Below are positions 9,161 to 17,928 of a DNA stretch of 64,000 nucleotides, piece after piece. How positions within the stretch are numbered: position 1 is the first letter of the stretch; each line of letters starts with the position of its first letter. This DNA comes from Mucilaginibacter sp. OK098 (GTDB taxonomy: Bacteria > Bacteroidota > Bacteroidia > Sphingobacteriales > Sphingobacteriaceae): the NCBI RefSeq assembly GCF_900142915.1, contig NZ_FRCM01000002.1, forward strand, positions 682,001-746,000, written 5' to 3'. The notes beneath the pieces are model-generated. The model did no database searches and had not been told where the DNA came from. It saw nothing but the letters and a program-made list of their open reading frames with translations. The position numbers and the translations under genes are program-made.

Positions 9161-9248
9161 GGTATTTATTTTTATTAAATGAAACTGCTAAAGTACTGAT
9201 TGGTTTTATTTAATACCAATATCAAGCGACTGTCTTTAATCTTTTAAT

Positions 9249-9283
9249 GAAAGCGGATTGATCTAAAATATCAATCCGCTTTC
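9249..9283 (-). terminator. terminator of the DHFR-like gene
   Basis: Fourteen-base perfect arms GAAAGCGGATTGAT (9249-9262) and ATCAATCCGCTTTC (9270-9283) with a seven-base loop, just beyond the stop of the minus-strand gene at 9291. Confidence 0.7.
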
Positions 9284-9290
9284 GTTATTT

Positions 9291-9857
9291 TTAAGCAATT
9301 GCCTCATAGCTCAAAAATACCTTACCGTTATTAAATGCTCTTGAGTTAGCAAGCCTTAGAGATAACATTTGGGGCAGTCCTTCAAACAGGGTGCGGCCTT
9401 TTCCAAGAGAAACGGGGCTAATTACCACTTGGTAGTTATCTACTAAACCTGCTACCGCTAATTGGGCGACAATACTGCCGCTCCCTAATATTACCATGTC
9501 GGGGCCTTTTTCTTCTTTCATTTTTCTTACTTCTTCTATCAAATCGCCCTTTATCAGTTTGGTATTGTTCCATAAAGCTTTATCCATTGTTTTTGAAAAC
9601 ACTATTTTTTTGCCGCTATTCATTTTTTCGGCAACAATGGGTGCGTGCTGACTGGCAATAGGAGTTGGCCAATAGCCCGCCATCATATCATAAGTTACTC
9701 TTCCAAATAGCAGCTCGGCGTCGCCGCTGGCATTACCGGCCACAAATGCCTGGTATTCGGCATCATCATTACCATTATGAGCCCAGCTCATATCGCCATT
9801 TTCGCCTGTAAAATATCCGTCAAGCGTTACATGGCTAAACACAGTTAATTTTCTCAT
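9291..9857 (-). CDS. dihydrofolate reductase-like (RibD C-terminal domain) reductase
   Basis: 188 residues from the ATG at 9857; a GTG sits one codon earlier. The start MRKLTVFSHVTLDGYFTGENGDMSW is typical of the YyaP/YwjB branch of the RibD_C/DHFR-like fold. The family also shows here as LLFGRVTYDMMAGYWP, KKIVFSKTMD, ILGSGSIVAQLA and SPVSLGKGRTLFEGL. Members bind NADPH but mostly have no known substrate; they are not the housekeeping DHFR. The gene stands alone with its own terminator. Confidence 0.88.
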   Translation of the reverse strand: MRKLTVFSHVTLDGYFTGENGDMSWAHNGNDDAEYQAFVAGNASGDAELLFGRVTYDMMAGYWPTPIASQHAPIVAEKMNSGKKIVFSKTMDKALWNNTKLIKGDLIEEVRKMKEEKGPDMVILGSGSIVAQLAVAGLVDNYQVVISPVSLGKGRTLFEGLPQMLSLRLANSRAFNNGKVFLSYEAIA

Positions 9858-10060
9858 CACGTTTTATTTAAATGGTTATTTAATTAATGAATTACCTGCA
9901 TATCAAATGAGTTTTATTGAATTGGACATGGGTTTCAATTATTTTTTGAGATGAGTTATTTAAGTGATAAATAAATTTAACCGCGTTTGTCCAAATTGGG
10001 AAACGCCAATTGTTATCAGTTAAAATACCTGCTACGGAGCAGAAATAAAAACAAGACAAA

Positions 10061-10924
10061 ATGGAACTTATAAAAACCCCCGAAATTAAAACCCTGGCAA
10101 CCGGCCTGGGATTTGGCGAATCGCCACGCTGGTACAATGGCCGTTTATGGTTTTCCAACTGGGTAGTGCAGGATGTTGTTGCCATGAACCCGGATGGCGA
10201 GATGAAAGTAATTACCAAAATGCCATCATTTCCATTCAGCATTGATTGGCTTCCCGATGGACGTTTCTTGATTATCTCGGGGCGTGAACGGCTGCTTATG
10301 CGCATGGAGCCTAATGGTTCGTTGGTTACTCATGCCGACTTAACTGCTCTTTCAGGCGGCTGCAATGAAATTGTAGTTGATGGCAGGGGAAATATCTATG
10401 TTAACGGAAGTGGCCTTAACCCGGCTCCCGGTGAACAATTCGCTCCCGGGATCATCGCCCTTATTACACCTGATGGCACAGTAAAGCAAGTGGCAGAAGG
10501 TATTGCCTTCCCCAATGGCATGGCTATAACGCCTGATAATTTAACACTGATAATTGCTGAATCGCATGGAAGAAAGCTTACCGCTTTTGATATTGAAGCT
10601 GATGGCTCGCTCTCAGAAAGGAGAGTATGGGCCAATTTGGGTGAAGGCACACCTGATGGTATTTGTATTGACGCTGAAGGCGCCGTGTGGTATGCAGACG
10701 TACCCAATAAACGTTGCGTGCGCGTACTTGAGGGTGGGGAAGTATTGCAAACTGTTAATGTTGACAGGGGTTGCTTTGCCTGTATGCTTGGTGGCAAACA
10801 CAGGAAAACGCTTTACATATTAGCAGCAGAATGGCGTGGCTTTGAAAAAATGACCGATGACTCAAGAACAGGCCAGGTACTGAGTATTGAGGTAGCTGTA
10901 CAGGGTGCTGGCTGGCCGTATTAA
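10061..10924 (+). CDS. SMP-30/gluconolactonase family protein
   Basis: 287 residues forming the six-bladed propeller typical of the SMP-30/LRE-like family. Seen motifs are GLGFGESPRWYNGRLWFSNW (metal-binding Glu in the first blade), NEIVVDGRGNIYVNGSG (Asn metal-ligand position), AFPNGMAITPDNLTLIIAES (Asn) and PDGICIDAEGAVWYADVP (Asp). These are the four divalent-metal ligands of sugar lactonases. There is no signal peptide, so it is cytoplasmic. The likely reaction is hydrolysis of a sugar lactone. It is not flanked by sugar dehydrogenase genes, so the pathway is open. Confidence 0.87.
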   Translation: MELIKTPEIKTLATGLGFGESPRWYNGRLWFSNWVVQDVVAMNPDGEMKVITKMPSFPFSIDWLPDGRFLIISGRERLLMRMEPNGSLVTHADLTALSGGCNEIVVDGRGNIYVNGSGLNPAPGEQFAPGIIALITPDGTVKQVAEGIAFPNGMAITPDNLTLIIAESHGRKLTAFDIEADGSLSERRVWANLGEGTPDGICIDAEGAVWYADVPNKRCVRVLEGGEVLQTVNVDRGCFACMLGGKHRKTLYILAAEWRGFEKMTDDSRTGQVLSIEVAVQGAGWPY

Positions 10925-11003
10925 AAAGGCGCTTATAATAAATATGCGGAACAGTAAAATCAACCGGAATTAGTAATTTTAGTTGGTTAATTTCTTTACA
11001 CGT

Positions 11004-11402
11004 ATGAATAACAGGCATCAGTGGCGGTTTAATGTCAGCCAGAGGCTAATGGAACCGGGCACCAAAGCCTTTTTGGAATTTGTTCGTAAAATATTAATAC
11101 CATTACCCGGTGTTACAGAAAAGATGTGCTACAATACACCGGCATTTTATGTAAATAAGAAAATATTTTGCAGGTTGCGGGAAGATTGCGAAACTTTTGT
11201 TGTACAAAGCATTGAGCGCGATAAATGGATGGAAGCCGCTCCGCTTATTTTTTACATTACCGACCATTATCTGAATACGGATTATATACTTGTTGATCTG
11301 AAAACTGTATCGCCGGATGATCTTAAAAGCCTGTTATTAACTGCATGGCGTAACCGTGCGCCAAAGAAGCTGTTAGAGGGATATGAACGGTTGACCCAAT
11401 AG
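11004..11402 (+). CDS. YjbR/MmcQ-like (DUF419) small protein
   Basis: About 132 residues from the ATG at 11004. The frame extends to a TTG at 10983 and has another Met at 11049, so the start is uncertain. LPGVTEKMCYNTPAFYVNKKIFCRL followed by CETFVVQSIERDKWMEAAPLIF and VSPDDLKSLLLTAWRNRAPKKL matches the CyaY-like fold of the YjbR/MmcQ family, proposed to bind DNA but without a settled function. No operon partner is obvious; the aminotransferase-like gene begins 104 bases downstream. Confidence 0.75.
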   Translation: MNNRHQWRFNVSQRLMEPGTKAFLEFVRKILIPLPGVTEKMCYNTPAFYVNKKIFCRLREDCETFVVQSIERDKWMEAAPLIFYITDHYLNTDYILVDLKTVSPDDLKSLLLTAWRNRAPKKLLEGYERLTQ

Positions 11403-11506
11403 AATTGCAAGCAATCTGTTATGGTTGAAATTAACAAAACTGCATCTGTTTTGCTATTGTGCTAAGTCTTTAATTTGTCTTGAGTAATAATTCAAGATAA
11501 ATTAAG

Positions 11507-12712
11507 ATGGAAATTATACCGTTAAGCCCTCAGGAAGTACAACAATTAAGAGCCGAAACCAAAGGAACAACTCAAAAGATCCACTTTAATAATGCAGGCG
11601 CTTCCCTGCCGCCGGATGTGGTGGTTGAAACTGTTGTGAGTTATTTAAATGAAGAGGCAATTTGCGGCGGATATGAAACCGAATATAAGTATAAGGAGAA
11701 ACTGGAAGATACATACACCCAAATTGCCCGCCTGATAAACGCTGATAAGAATGAAATAGCTATTGCAGAAAATGCAAGCATGGCCTGGCACCTGGCATTT
11801 AACGGGATCGACTTCAAAAAAGGCGATGTTGTTATTACTTCAGAAATGGAGTATGTAACCAACTTAATAGGGTTCTTAAATGCGCAAAAAACACATGGTA
11901 TAGAATTAAGGGTGATTCCTAATGACGACCAGGGCAATTTCTCACTCCCAGCTTTGGAGGAAGCTATTTCACATCAAACCAAATTGATAGCAATTACACA
12001 AATTCCTTCAACTGCAGGTAACATGATCCCGGTTATTGAAATAGGTAAAATAGCCCGCAGGCATAATATTTTATACCTGGTAGATGCCTGCCAAAGCGCA
12101 GGGCAGATACCGATAGATGTAAAAGAAATTGACTGTGATATGCTATCAGTAACCGGACGTAAGTATTTACGTGCGCCAAGGGGAACAGGCTTTTTATATG
12201 TAAGAAAAGAAGTACAGGATAAATTGAAGCTTATTTTTATGGATGGCTTTTCCGCTCCTTCGGTTAGTCAAAGTGATTACAAAGTAAGGAACGATGCCCG
12301 GCGATTTGAGCTTTATGAAAAAAACCGTGCCCTTACACTAGGGCTGGGTAAAGCCGTTGAGTATGCTTTAAATATTGGGATTGAAAGGATCTGGCAGCGG
12401 GTTCAGTATTTAGCCGGTATGCTACGCCTCGAGCTTGAAGGCATTGACGGAATAACCGTTCATGATAATGGAGACCAAAAATGCGGCATTGTAACCTTTT
12501 CGGTGAATGGAATGGATAGCGTTTTGGTGAAAAACGAGCTTGCCGCAAATCAAATTAATGTATCTGTTGGCAAAGCTATCTCAACCCTTATCTATATGAA
12601 TAAAAATCAGCTCAGCAGTATTGTGAGAGCCTCCGTTCATTATTACAATACCGAAGAAGAAATAAAGGAAATGTGTACTGTTCTAATAGCCATAACATTA
12701 AAAATTAAATAA
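11507..12712 (+). CDS. class V aminotransferase-fold PLP-dependent enzyme
   Basis: 401 residues. IHFNNAGASLPPDVVVETV is the usual opening of the cysteine desulfurase/isopenicillin epimerase-like group. The cofactor pocket is seen in LYLVDACQSAGQIPIDV (Asp binding the pyridine nitrogen) and in the Schiff-base lysine at about residue 219 in VTGRKYLRAPRGTGFLYVRK. There is no obvious catalytic Cys loop like that of SufS near the C-terminus. Possible activities include a cysteine desulfurase-like or C-S lyase (EgtE-like) reaction; the sequence does not settle this. It is monocistronic as far as can be seen. Confidence 0.82.
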   Translation: MEIIPLSPQEVQQLRAETKGTTQKIHFNNAGASLPPDVVVETVVSYLNEEAICGGYETEYKYKEKLEDTYTQIARLINADKNEIAIAENASMAWHLAFNGIDFKKGDVVITSEMEYVTNLIGFLNAQKTHGIELRVIPNDDQGNFSLPALEEAISHQTKLIAITQIPSTAGNMIPVIEIGKIARRHNILYLVDACQSAGQIPIDVKEIDCDMLSVTGRKYLRAPRGTGFLYVRKEVQDKLKLIFMDGFSAPSVSQSDYKVRNDARRFELYEKNRALTLGLGKAVEYALNIGIERIWQRVQYLAGMLRLELEGIDGITVHDNGDQKCGIVTFSVNGMDSVLVKNELAANQINVSVGKAISTLIYMNKNQLSSIVRASVHYYNTEEEIKEMCTVLIAITLKIK

Positions 12713-12855
12713 CTTTTCAGGAAACATGCAGCTCTTAAACTGAGCTAAAAACAAGTTTCATCAAGTAATTATCTCAACTCATGTAAAATATTATAGCAGG
12801 GAATTAATATTATCTTTTTTCGTGATGTACTTCAATAATCACTAAAAAAAGAAAT

Positions 12856-13857
12856 ATGAAAAACCACTTTAACCACGGGGAAGAACATACCCCTGATGCC
12901 AATGGCGATGGCATTGATCGCAGAGGGTTCTTAGAGTGCATGGCATGGGCCGGCACTGGCGTACTTTGGATGATGTCGGGCGGCATCTTAAAATCATACG
13001 GCATGAGCCAGATGATTGATAAAACAACAGGAGGCCTGAGAAAAGGGCTTGTAGTCCCAAAATCCGATTTCAGTTTTGTCCAGATCAGCGATAGTCATAT
13101 TGGCTTTAATAAAGCTGCCAATCCTGATGTGGTTGGAACATTGCAGGCTACCATTGAAAAAATTAATGCGATGCCGGCTAAACCTTCATTTGTATTACAT
13201 ACCGGAGATTTATCCCACCTGGCGCAGGCTGATGAGTTTGATACGCTTGAACAATCATTAAAAAGTGTAAAGACTGAAAAAATATTTTATGTACCAGGAG
13301 AGCATGATGTGACCGATAACGGCAAACTTTACCTGGAGCGTTATGGAAAAGGTACTAAAGGAGATGGTTGGTACAGCTTTGATTCAAACGGAGTGCATTT
13401 TGTTGGGTTAGTAAATGTAACTAATCATGTTGACGGTGGCCTGGGCTACTTAGGCCCTGATCAGATCAAATGGCTGGAAGGGGATTTGAAAGGACTTACC
13501 TCAAGTACCCCTATTGTAGTATTTGCACATATCCCAATGTGGGCCATTTATCCGCAATGGGGATGGGGAACAGAGGATAGTGCCCAGGCTTTGGCTTTGC
13601 TGAAACGCTTTGGTTCGGTATCTGTACTTAATGGTCATATTCATCAAACCATTCAAAAGGTTGAAGGGAATATTACTTTCCATACAGCTAATTCAACCGC
13701 CTTCCCGCAACCCGCGCCGGGGGCAGCACCATCACCGGGCCCAATGAAGGTTCCGGCTGAGAAACTTCGCACACTATTGGGTTTAACCAGTGTGAATTAC
13801 CAGGAACATAACCATACCCTGGCAATTACAGATACACCATTAATAAACGCCGGATAA
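12856..13857 (+). CDS. Tat-exported calcineurin-like metallophosphoesterase
   Basis: 333 residues. A twin-arginine signal (DRRGFLECMAW, then a hydrophobic stretch) lies at residues about 21-45 and implies export as a folded protein. Metal-site motifs in order are ISDSHIGF (DxH), HTGDLSH (GD), VPGEHDVTD (usually GNHD, here GEHD), FAHIPMW (H) and NGHIHQ (GHxH). The Asn-to-Glu change in the third motif replaces a bridging metal ligand with an acidic residue. The substrate is unknown; relatives cleave cyclic nucleotides or phosphodiesters. The next genes on the same strand (YceI protein, small cytochrome) are also exported, which suggests a shared envelope role. Confidence 0.88.
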   Translation: MKNHFNHGEEHTPDANGDGIDRRGFLECMAWAGTGVLWMMSGGILKSYGMSQMIDKTTGGLRKGLVVPKSDFSFVQISDSHIGFNKAANPDVVGTLQATIEKINAMPAKPSFVLHTGDLSHLAQADEFDTLEQSLKSVKTEKIFYVPGEHDVTDNGKLYLERYGKGTKGDGWYSFDSNGVHFVGLVNVTNHVDGGLGYLGPDQIKWLEGDLKGLTSSTPIVVFAHIPMWAIYPQWGWGTEDSAQALALLKRFGSVSVLNGHIHQTIQKVEGNITFHTANSTAFPQPAPGAAPSPGPMKVPAEKLRTLLGLTSVNYQEHNHTLAITDTPLINAG

Positions 13858-13888
13858 TACATCGGGATAAAATAAGTACACAATATAG

Positions 13889-13949
13889 GGTGATTGGTTG
13901 TGGGGTCGTGGAGCTGCGGTAATCCATAGTTCCACATTTTTCAATCACC
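13889..13949 (+). other. long inverted repeat in the YceI 5' leader
   Basis: GGTGATTG (13889-13896) and CAATCACC (13942-13949) are complementary across 45 bases, with a smaller GTGGA/TCCAC pair nested inside. It ends about 18 bases before the YceI start codon. It could be a terminator of the upstream gene or a leader structure; there is no good T-run. Confidence 0.35.
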
Positions 13950-13967
13950 TGTAAAAAAGATAAAAGC

Positions 13968-14504
13968 GTGAAAAAAACAATATTATTTATTCTGATCACC
14001 CTGTCAGGCCTAACTGTGATGGCGCAATATAAACCGGTTGATGAAAAATCAACCGTGCAATTTACCATCGGCAATTTTGGCTTTGATGTGAAGGGATCTT
14101 TTACCGGGATCCAGGGGATGATCAACTTTGATGCCCAGGCACCTGCCAGCAGCAGCATGGACATAACAATAGATGCCGGCACAATAAATACCGATAATAG
14201 CCTGAGGGATAAACACCTTAAAGACGATAGCTATTTTGATATTAAAAACTATCCGAATATTCATTTTACATCTGCCAGAATTACTGCTTCCGGCAAAACA
14301 GGCAATTACACTGTTAATGGAAAACTTACTATTAAAGGTAAATCAAAAGATATTTCCATTCCGTTCACTGCCGTACCGGCCAATAATGAATTTCAGTTTA
14401 AAGGATCATTTAAAATAAACAGGAAAGATTTTGGAATTGGCGGAACAAGCACCATATCAAACGAGCTGGAAGTGACCTTAAATATACACGCAGTTAAATC
14501 CTGA
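13968..14504 (+). CDS. YceI family periplasmic protein
   Basis: 178 residues. The signal peptide ends near LTVMAQ. The protein is the YceI lipocalin-like beta-barrel: STVQFTIGNFGFDVKGSFTGIQGMINFD, ASSSMDITIDAGTINTDNSLRDKHLKDDSYFD (the hallmark loop) and FKINRKDFGIGG near the C-terminus. Family members bind isoprenoid lipids such as polyprenols or quinones. The start codon at 13968 is GTG (encoding Met). Seven bases separate its stop from the cytochrome gene, so the two form an operon. Confidence 0.93.
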   Translation: MKKTILFILITLSGLTVMAQYKPVDEKSTVQFTIGNFGFDVKGSFTGIQGMINFDAQAPASSSMDITIDAGTINTDNSLRDKHLKDDSYFDIKNYPNIHFTSARITASGKTGNYTVNGKLTIKGKSKDISIPFTAVPANNEFQFKGSFKINRKDFGIGGTSTISNELEVTLNIHAVKS

Positions 14505-14511
14505 ATAAACT

Positions 14512-14928
14512 ATGCGAATAAACAAAAAGCTGGGTATTATTATTACCCTTGGGGCAATGGTAAGTATTTGTGCGGCTGCCGCTTCTTCAAAACAAGCTAC
14601 TGTACAGTATGTTAATTTAAAAGTATTACCTAAAAACATCAGCACAAAAGATCTCCAGGGAATTATGGTAGATGACTTTCAGGATGGGCTTGGTGTTACG
14701 TGTAGTTTTTGCCATGCCAATGCAAAGGATGGCCACGGCTTGGATTTTGCCAGTGACGCCAAACCCGAGAAGGAAATTGCCAGGGTTATGATGCGTATGA
14801 CCCTTAAGATCAATAAAAAATACTTTAAACAAAAACACCCGGTAATAGGTAGTGACGCGCTTACAGTTAGCTGTAATACCTGCCACAAAGGCGAGGCTTT
14901 CCCTGAAGGCGGCCCGGAACAGAAATAG
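14512..14928 (+). CDS. small dihaem c-type cytochrome (reaction-centre cytochrome-like)
   Basis: 138 residues. After an N-terminal signal sequence ending in a SICAAAAS-like stretch there are two CxxCH haem sites: CSFCH with cysteines at 64 and 67, and CNTCH at 121-125. The pattern LKVLPKNISTKDLQGIMVDDFQDGLGVTCSFCH, followed by ARVMMRMTLKINKKYF, resembles half of the photosynthetic reaction-centre cytochrome subunit family, which in heterotrophic Bacteroidota is a common periplasmic electron carrier of unknown partner. The gene follows the YceI gene by seven bases. A quinone-binding YceI protein beside a cytochrome would be consistent with redox work in the envelope (inference). Confidence 0.88.
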   Translation: MRINKKLGIIITLGAMVSICAAAASSKQATVQYVNLKVLPKNISTKDLQGIMVDDFQDGLGVTCSFCHANAKDGHGLDFASDAKPEKEIARVMMRMTLKINKKYFKQKHPVIGSDALTVSCNTCHKGEAFPEGGPEQK

Positions 14929-14954
14929 TTGTATTTTTATCATATAATTTCAAA

Positions 14955-15977
14955 TTGATCTTGAGACGAAACACCATCATATATCATCTCTTATTTTGGC
15001 TGCTGGCTTATATTTTCTGGGTCTTTGTTTTCAGAAACAACACCCTGGTACTTACCCGTGCCATAACAATTCAATTTTGTTATTTAATATTTATAGCAGC
15101 CAATTACTACTTTAATACGCTGTATAATATTCCCTACTTACTCAATAAAAAGCAATATGTAAAATTCGGGGTCTTGTTTATCCTGGCAATTACCTTAACT
15201 GCCATAATAAGAATACCTGTTTCAATGGCAGTAACTATTTACCTGTTTAAGGTATCGGGGACTCATTTTGATTATCTGAGCATATTTAATAATTCGTTTG
15301 TTAATATCCTGTTTTGGGTAGTTTTCATCCTGGCTGGCAAAATGATTGCAGATAAGATCAGTTCTGAAATTTATATTGAGAAAATTGAGAAAGAAAAAGC
15401 TACCAATGAACTTAATTTTTTAAGGGCGCAATTTAATCCGCACTTTTTATTTAATTCCATTAACTCTATTTACGGGCATATTGACAAAACGAATAAGCCG
15501 GCAAGGGAAATGCTTCTTAAATTTTCTGAAATGCTTCGTTACCAGCTATATGAGTGTAATGTTGAACAGATTGAACTGGACAGGGAGCTCAATTACATCA
15601 AAAATTATATCGACCTTCAAAAAAGCAGGATTGATGACCGGATCAGGGTGTCATTTTGTGATGATAAAATAAGTGGAAATTTAAAAATAGCTCCGTTATT
15701 ATTGATCACTTTTATAGAAAATGCTTTCAAATATGTGGGGTTTAATGATGGCAGGGATAATTTTATTGATATTAAATTAAATCACCAGAATGGACACCTC
15801 GTTTTTAAAATACTTAATACAAAGGATGTTTATATCAACCAGGCCGAAAAGGCTTCTGGTTTAGGGATCACCAATGTGCAAAGGAGGCTGGAGCTTTTGT
15901 ATCCGGATAAACACGAGTTAAAGATTGATGAACGTGATGAAAGTTATGAGATCACATTAACATTGTTTGATGTATGA
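14955..15977 (+). CDS. LytS/YehU-type sensor histidine kinase
   Basis: 340 residues from a TTG start; no ATG exists before the conserved core. Four hydrophobic segments lie in residues about 8-125, then a short coiled linker (EKIEKEKATNELNFLRAQ). The His_kinase core starts at FNPHFLFNSINSIYG with the phospho-acceptor His at about 163, the N-box is at LLLITFIENAFKYVGF and the G-box at GLGITNVQRRLELLY. There is no recognised extracytoplasmic sensor domain, so the transmembrane bundle itself may sense. The gene overlaps the response-regulator gene by four bases (ATGA). Confidence 0.92.
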   Translation: MILRRNTIIYHLLFWLLAYIFWVFVFRNNTLVLTRAITIQFCYLIFIAANYYFNTLYNIPYLLNKKQYVKFGVLFILAITLTAIIRIPVSMAVTIYLFKVSGTHFDYLSIFNNSFVNILFWVVFILAGKMIADKISSEIYIEKIEKEKATNELNFLRAQFNPHFLFNSINSIYGHIDKTNKPAREMLLKFSEMLRYQLYECNVEQIELDRELNYIKNYIDLQKSRIDDRIRVSFCDDKISGNLKIAPLLLITFIENAFKYVGFNDGRDNFIDIKLNHQNGHLVFKILNTKDVYINQAEKASGLGITNVQRRLELLYPDKHELKIDERDESYEITLTLFDV

Positions 15978-16693
15978 AACTGAAATGCCTGATCATTGAT
16001 GATGAGCCTATTGCCCGTAAACTATTACAGGAATATATAGAGGAAACTGACTTTTTGGAATTAGCCGGCACTGCTGTAAATCCGGTAAAAGCCGTAGGGC
16101 TGATCAATAGCCTAAAAGTTGACCTGATCTTCCTGGATATCAATATGCCCAAAATGAATGGCATTGAATTTTTACGGTCGGTACCTAATTTGCCAATGGT
16201 GATCATGACCACTGCTTATGGCCAGTACGCGCTTGACGGTTTTGAGCTGGCCGTAATTGATTACCTGGTTAAACCCTTTTCTTTAGAACGTTTTTTAAAA
16301 GCATCACAAAAAGCACTCGAACTAAAATCATTAAAAGAAAATAAATCAATAGCCGAAAAAGTTGATGCTGATCATTTTTATATAAAATGCGACAGAAAAA
16401 TTGAAAGGGTAATATATGATGAATTGATTTATGTAGAAGCAATGGCTAATTATGTGATCATTTATACAATGGGCGCTAAGCTGATTGCTTACTTAACCAT
16501 TAAAGGGATCTTGGAGAAACTACCTGCCGAAAAATTCATACAGGTTCACAAAAGTTATATTGTTAATGTACAGCGAATTAATGCTATTGAAGGTAATACG
16601 CTTCACCTGGGCGATATAAAAATAACGATGGGACTAAGCTTTGCTAACGCGGTTATGGAGCGCGTTTTAAAAGACAAGTTTATCAGGAGGTAA
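15974..16693 (+). CDS. LytTR family response regulator
   Basis: 239 residues. The N-terminal receiver domain has the acidic pocket IDDEP, the phosphorylation site Asp55 in LIFLDINMPKMNG, TTAYGQYA and the Lys of DYLVKPFS. The C-terminal LytTR DNA-binding domain (about 135-239) shows FYIKCDRKIERVIYDELIYVEAMANYVII and VQRINAIEGNTLHLG. It overlaps the kinase gene by four bases, so the two form a cognate pair. The targets are unknown; the YceI/cytochrome operon just upstream on the same strand is the nearest candidate. Confidence 0.94.
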   Translation: MKLKCLIIDDEPIARKLLQEYIEETDFLELAGTAVNPVKAVGLINSLKVDLIFLDINMPKMNGIEFLRSVPNLPMVIMTTAYGQYALDGFELAVIDYLVKPFSLERFLKASQKALELKSLKENKSIAEKVDADHFYIKCDRKIERVIYDELIYVEAMANYVIIYTMGAKLIAYLTIKGILEKLPAEKFIQVHKSYIVNVQRINAIEGNTLHLGDIKITMGLSFANAVMERVLKDKFIRR

Positions 16694-16786
16694 ATGTTAA
16701 ACTTATAATTTATATATCGCCTTTTGATTAACAGTTAAACAATATGGCAAGCCCCGATCACCCCCAATTTTATTTGCAGACTTTAT

Positions 16787-17860
16787 TTAAATGGAACTAA
16801 CAAATGCTTTTTCCAGCTGGGCAATATATCCCAGGAACCTGCTTTCTGATTGCAGGTACCTCTCAAGCAATATTAATTGATTTTGCGTCCTTACCAGGTT
16901 ATGCTCTGCATATTGGGTATGATAATAAACATCTCCATTCAAATAGTCGGCTAAAAAGCGGATAGCCTGCATGTAAATCATGAACTTGCCCGAATAGATA
17001 AACAGGTCTTTTTCTGTAGCCGTTAAAGCGCTGCCCATTTCTTCCATATAACCTTTGTACACGGCTATAAAATAGTCGTCATTTATTTGCACCTTACTTA
17101 AATCCCGCTCTTCTTCATTAGCAGGCGAGAGATAGGTACGCATCATGTCGCCAACATCGCTAATAAAATAACCAGGCATTACGGTGTCAAGATCAATTAC
17201 ACACAGGCCGCAGTTGTTATCATCAAATAATATATTATTGATCTTGGTATCGTGGTGGATAACCCTCATAGGGATCTGCTTGCCCTTTACCAATTGTTCA
17301 TAGATCAGTGCAATATCAATATTAGCTTCAACCTGCAAAATTTCGGTCGCGGCATCGTTTAACCTTCCTTTATCGGCATTAGCCAAAGCAGTTTTAAATT
17401 GCTCAACCCGGAGGGTTAGGTTATGAAAATCAGTCAGCGTGTACCTTAATTGTGTTAGGTCAAAATCCTTTAACAGCCGGGTGAATTTGCCAAATTGTTT
17501 AGCTGCTTCATAAGCCTGCTTATCCTGTTCAATAAAATCAACCGTATGCGAGTTTTTAATAAATGGCGATAACCTGTAATAATTCCCCTCATCTTCCACC
17601 AAATTCTCTCCGTTTACTGTTGGTAATGGTGCTGCAAAAAGATACTCAGGAGCGGTTTGCTTCAGATAATTTTCTAACTGAACCAGGTTATTGGCAATAT
17701 CCTGCGGTGTTTTAAATACATTTTTATTAATTCGTTGTAATATGTATTGCTGGCTTGTGCCCGAAATTTTCCAGGTGTAATTAATTAAACCAGAACCAAA
17801 AGGTACTACATGGTAATTATTGGGCTTTAAACCAAAAGCGTTTAGGATATTATCCATCAT
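16787..17860 (-). CDS. phosphotransferase-fold kinase, probably an anomeric sugar kinase (NahK-like)
   Basis: 357 residues. The catalytic motif VIHHDTKINNILFDDNNCG and the metal-binding VIDLDTVMPGYFISDVGDM define an aminoglycoside phosphotransferase/choline kinase fold. The length and the IDLDTVMPG sequence match the branch that includes N-acetylhexosamine 1-kinase of bifidobacteria, so C1 phosphorylation of a hexose or N-acetylhexosamine is a reasonable guess, not proven. A perfect CAAACGTTTG operator sits at 17912-17921, about 50 bases upstream, between this gene and lacI. It is therefore probably part of the sugar regulon together with the aldose 1-epimerase and permease. Confidence 0.8.
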   Translation of the reverse strand: MMDNILNAFGLKPNNYHVVPFGSGLINYTWKISGTSQQYILQRINKNVFKTPQDIANNLVQLENYLKQTAPEYLFAAPLPTVNGENLVEDEGNYYRLSPFIKNSHTVDFIEQDKQAYEAAKQFGKFTRLLKDFDLTQLRYTLTDFHNLTLRVEQFKTALANADKGRLNDAATEILQVEANIDIALIYEQLVKGKQIPMRVIHHDTKINNILFDDNNCGLCVIDLDTVMPGYFISDVGDMMRTYLSPANEEERDLSKVQINDDYFIAVYKGYMEEMGSALTATEKDLFIYSGKFMIYMQAIRFLADYLNGDVYYHTQYAEHNLVRTQNQLILLERYLQSESRFLGYIAQLEKAFVSSI

Positions 17861-17911
17861 AAGGAATTACAAAAGCTCAAATTTAATCAATAGCTAACTT
17901 ATAATTATGCG

Positions 17912-17921
17912 CAAACGTTTG
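17912..17921. promoter_or_regulatory. LacI-type operator 1 (kinase promoter)
   Basis: Perfect palindrome CAAACGTTTG between the LacI gene and the kinase gene, 52 bases upstream of the kinase start. One of nine identical copies in the non-coding DNA of this window. Confidence 0.8.
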
Positions 17922-17928
17922 TCCGTTT

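Noticed and set aside
14955..15977. The kinase gene as a 5'-truncated pseudogene because it lacks an ATG
   Set aside because: A TTG codon at 14955 gives the full set of membrane helices and the gene overlaps its regulator normally.
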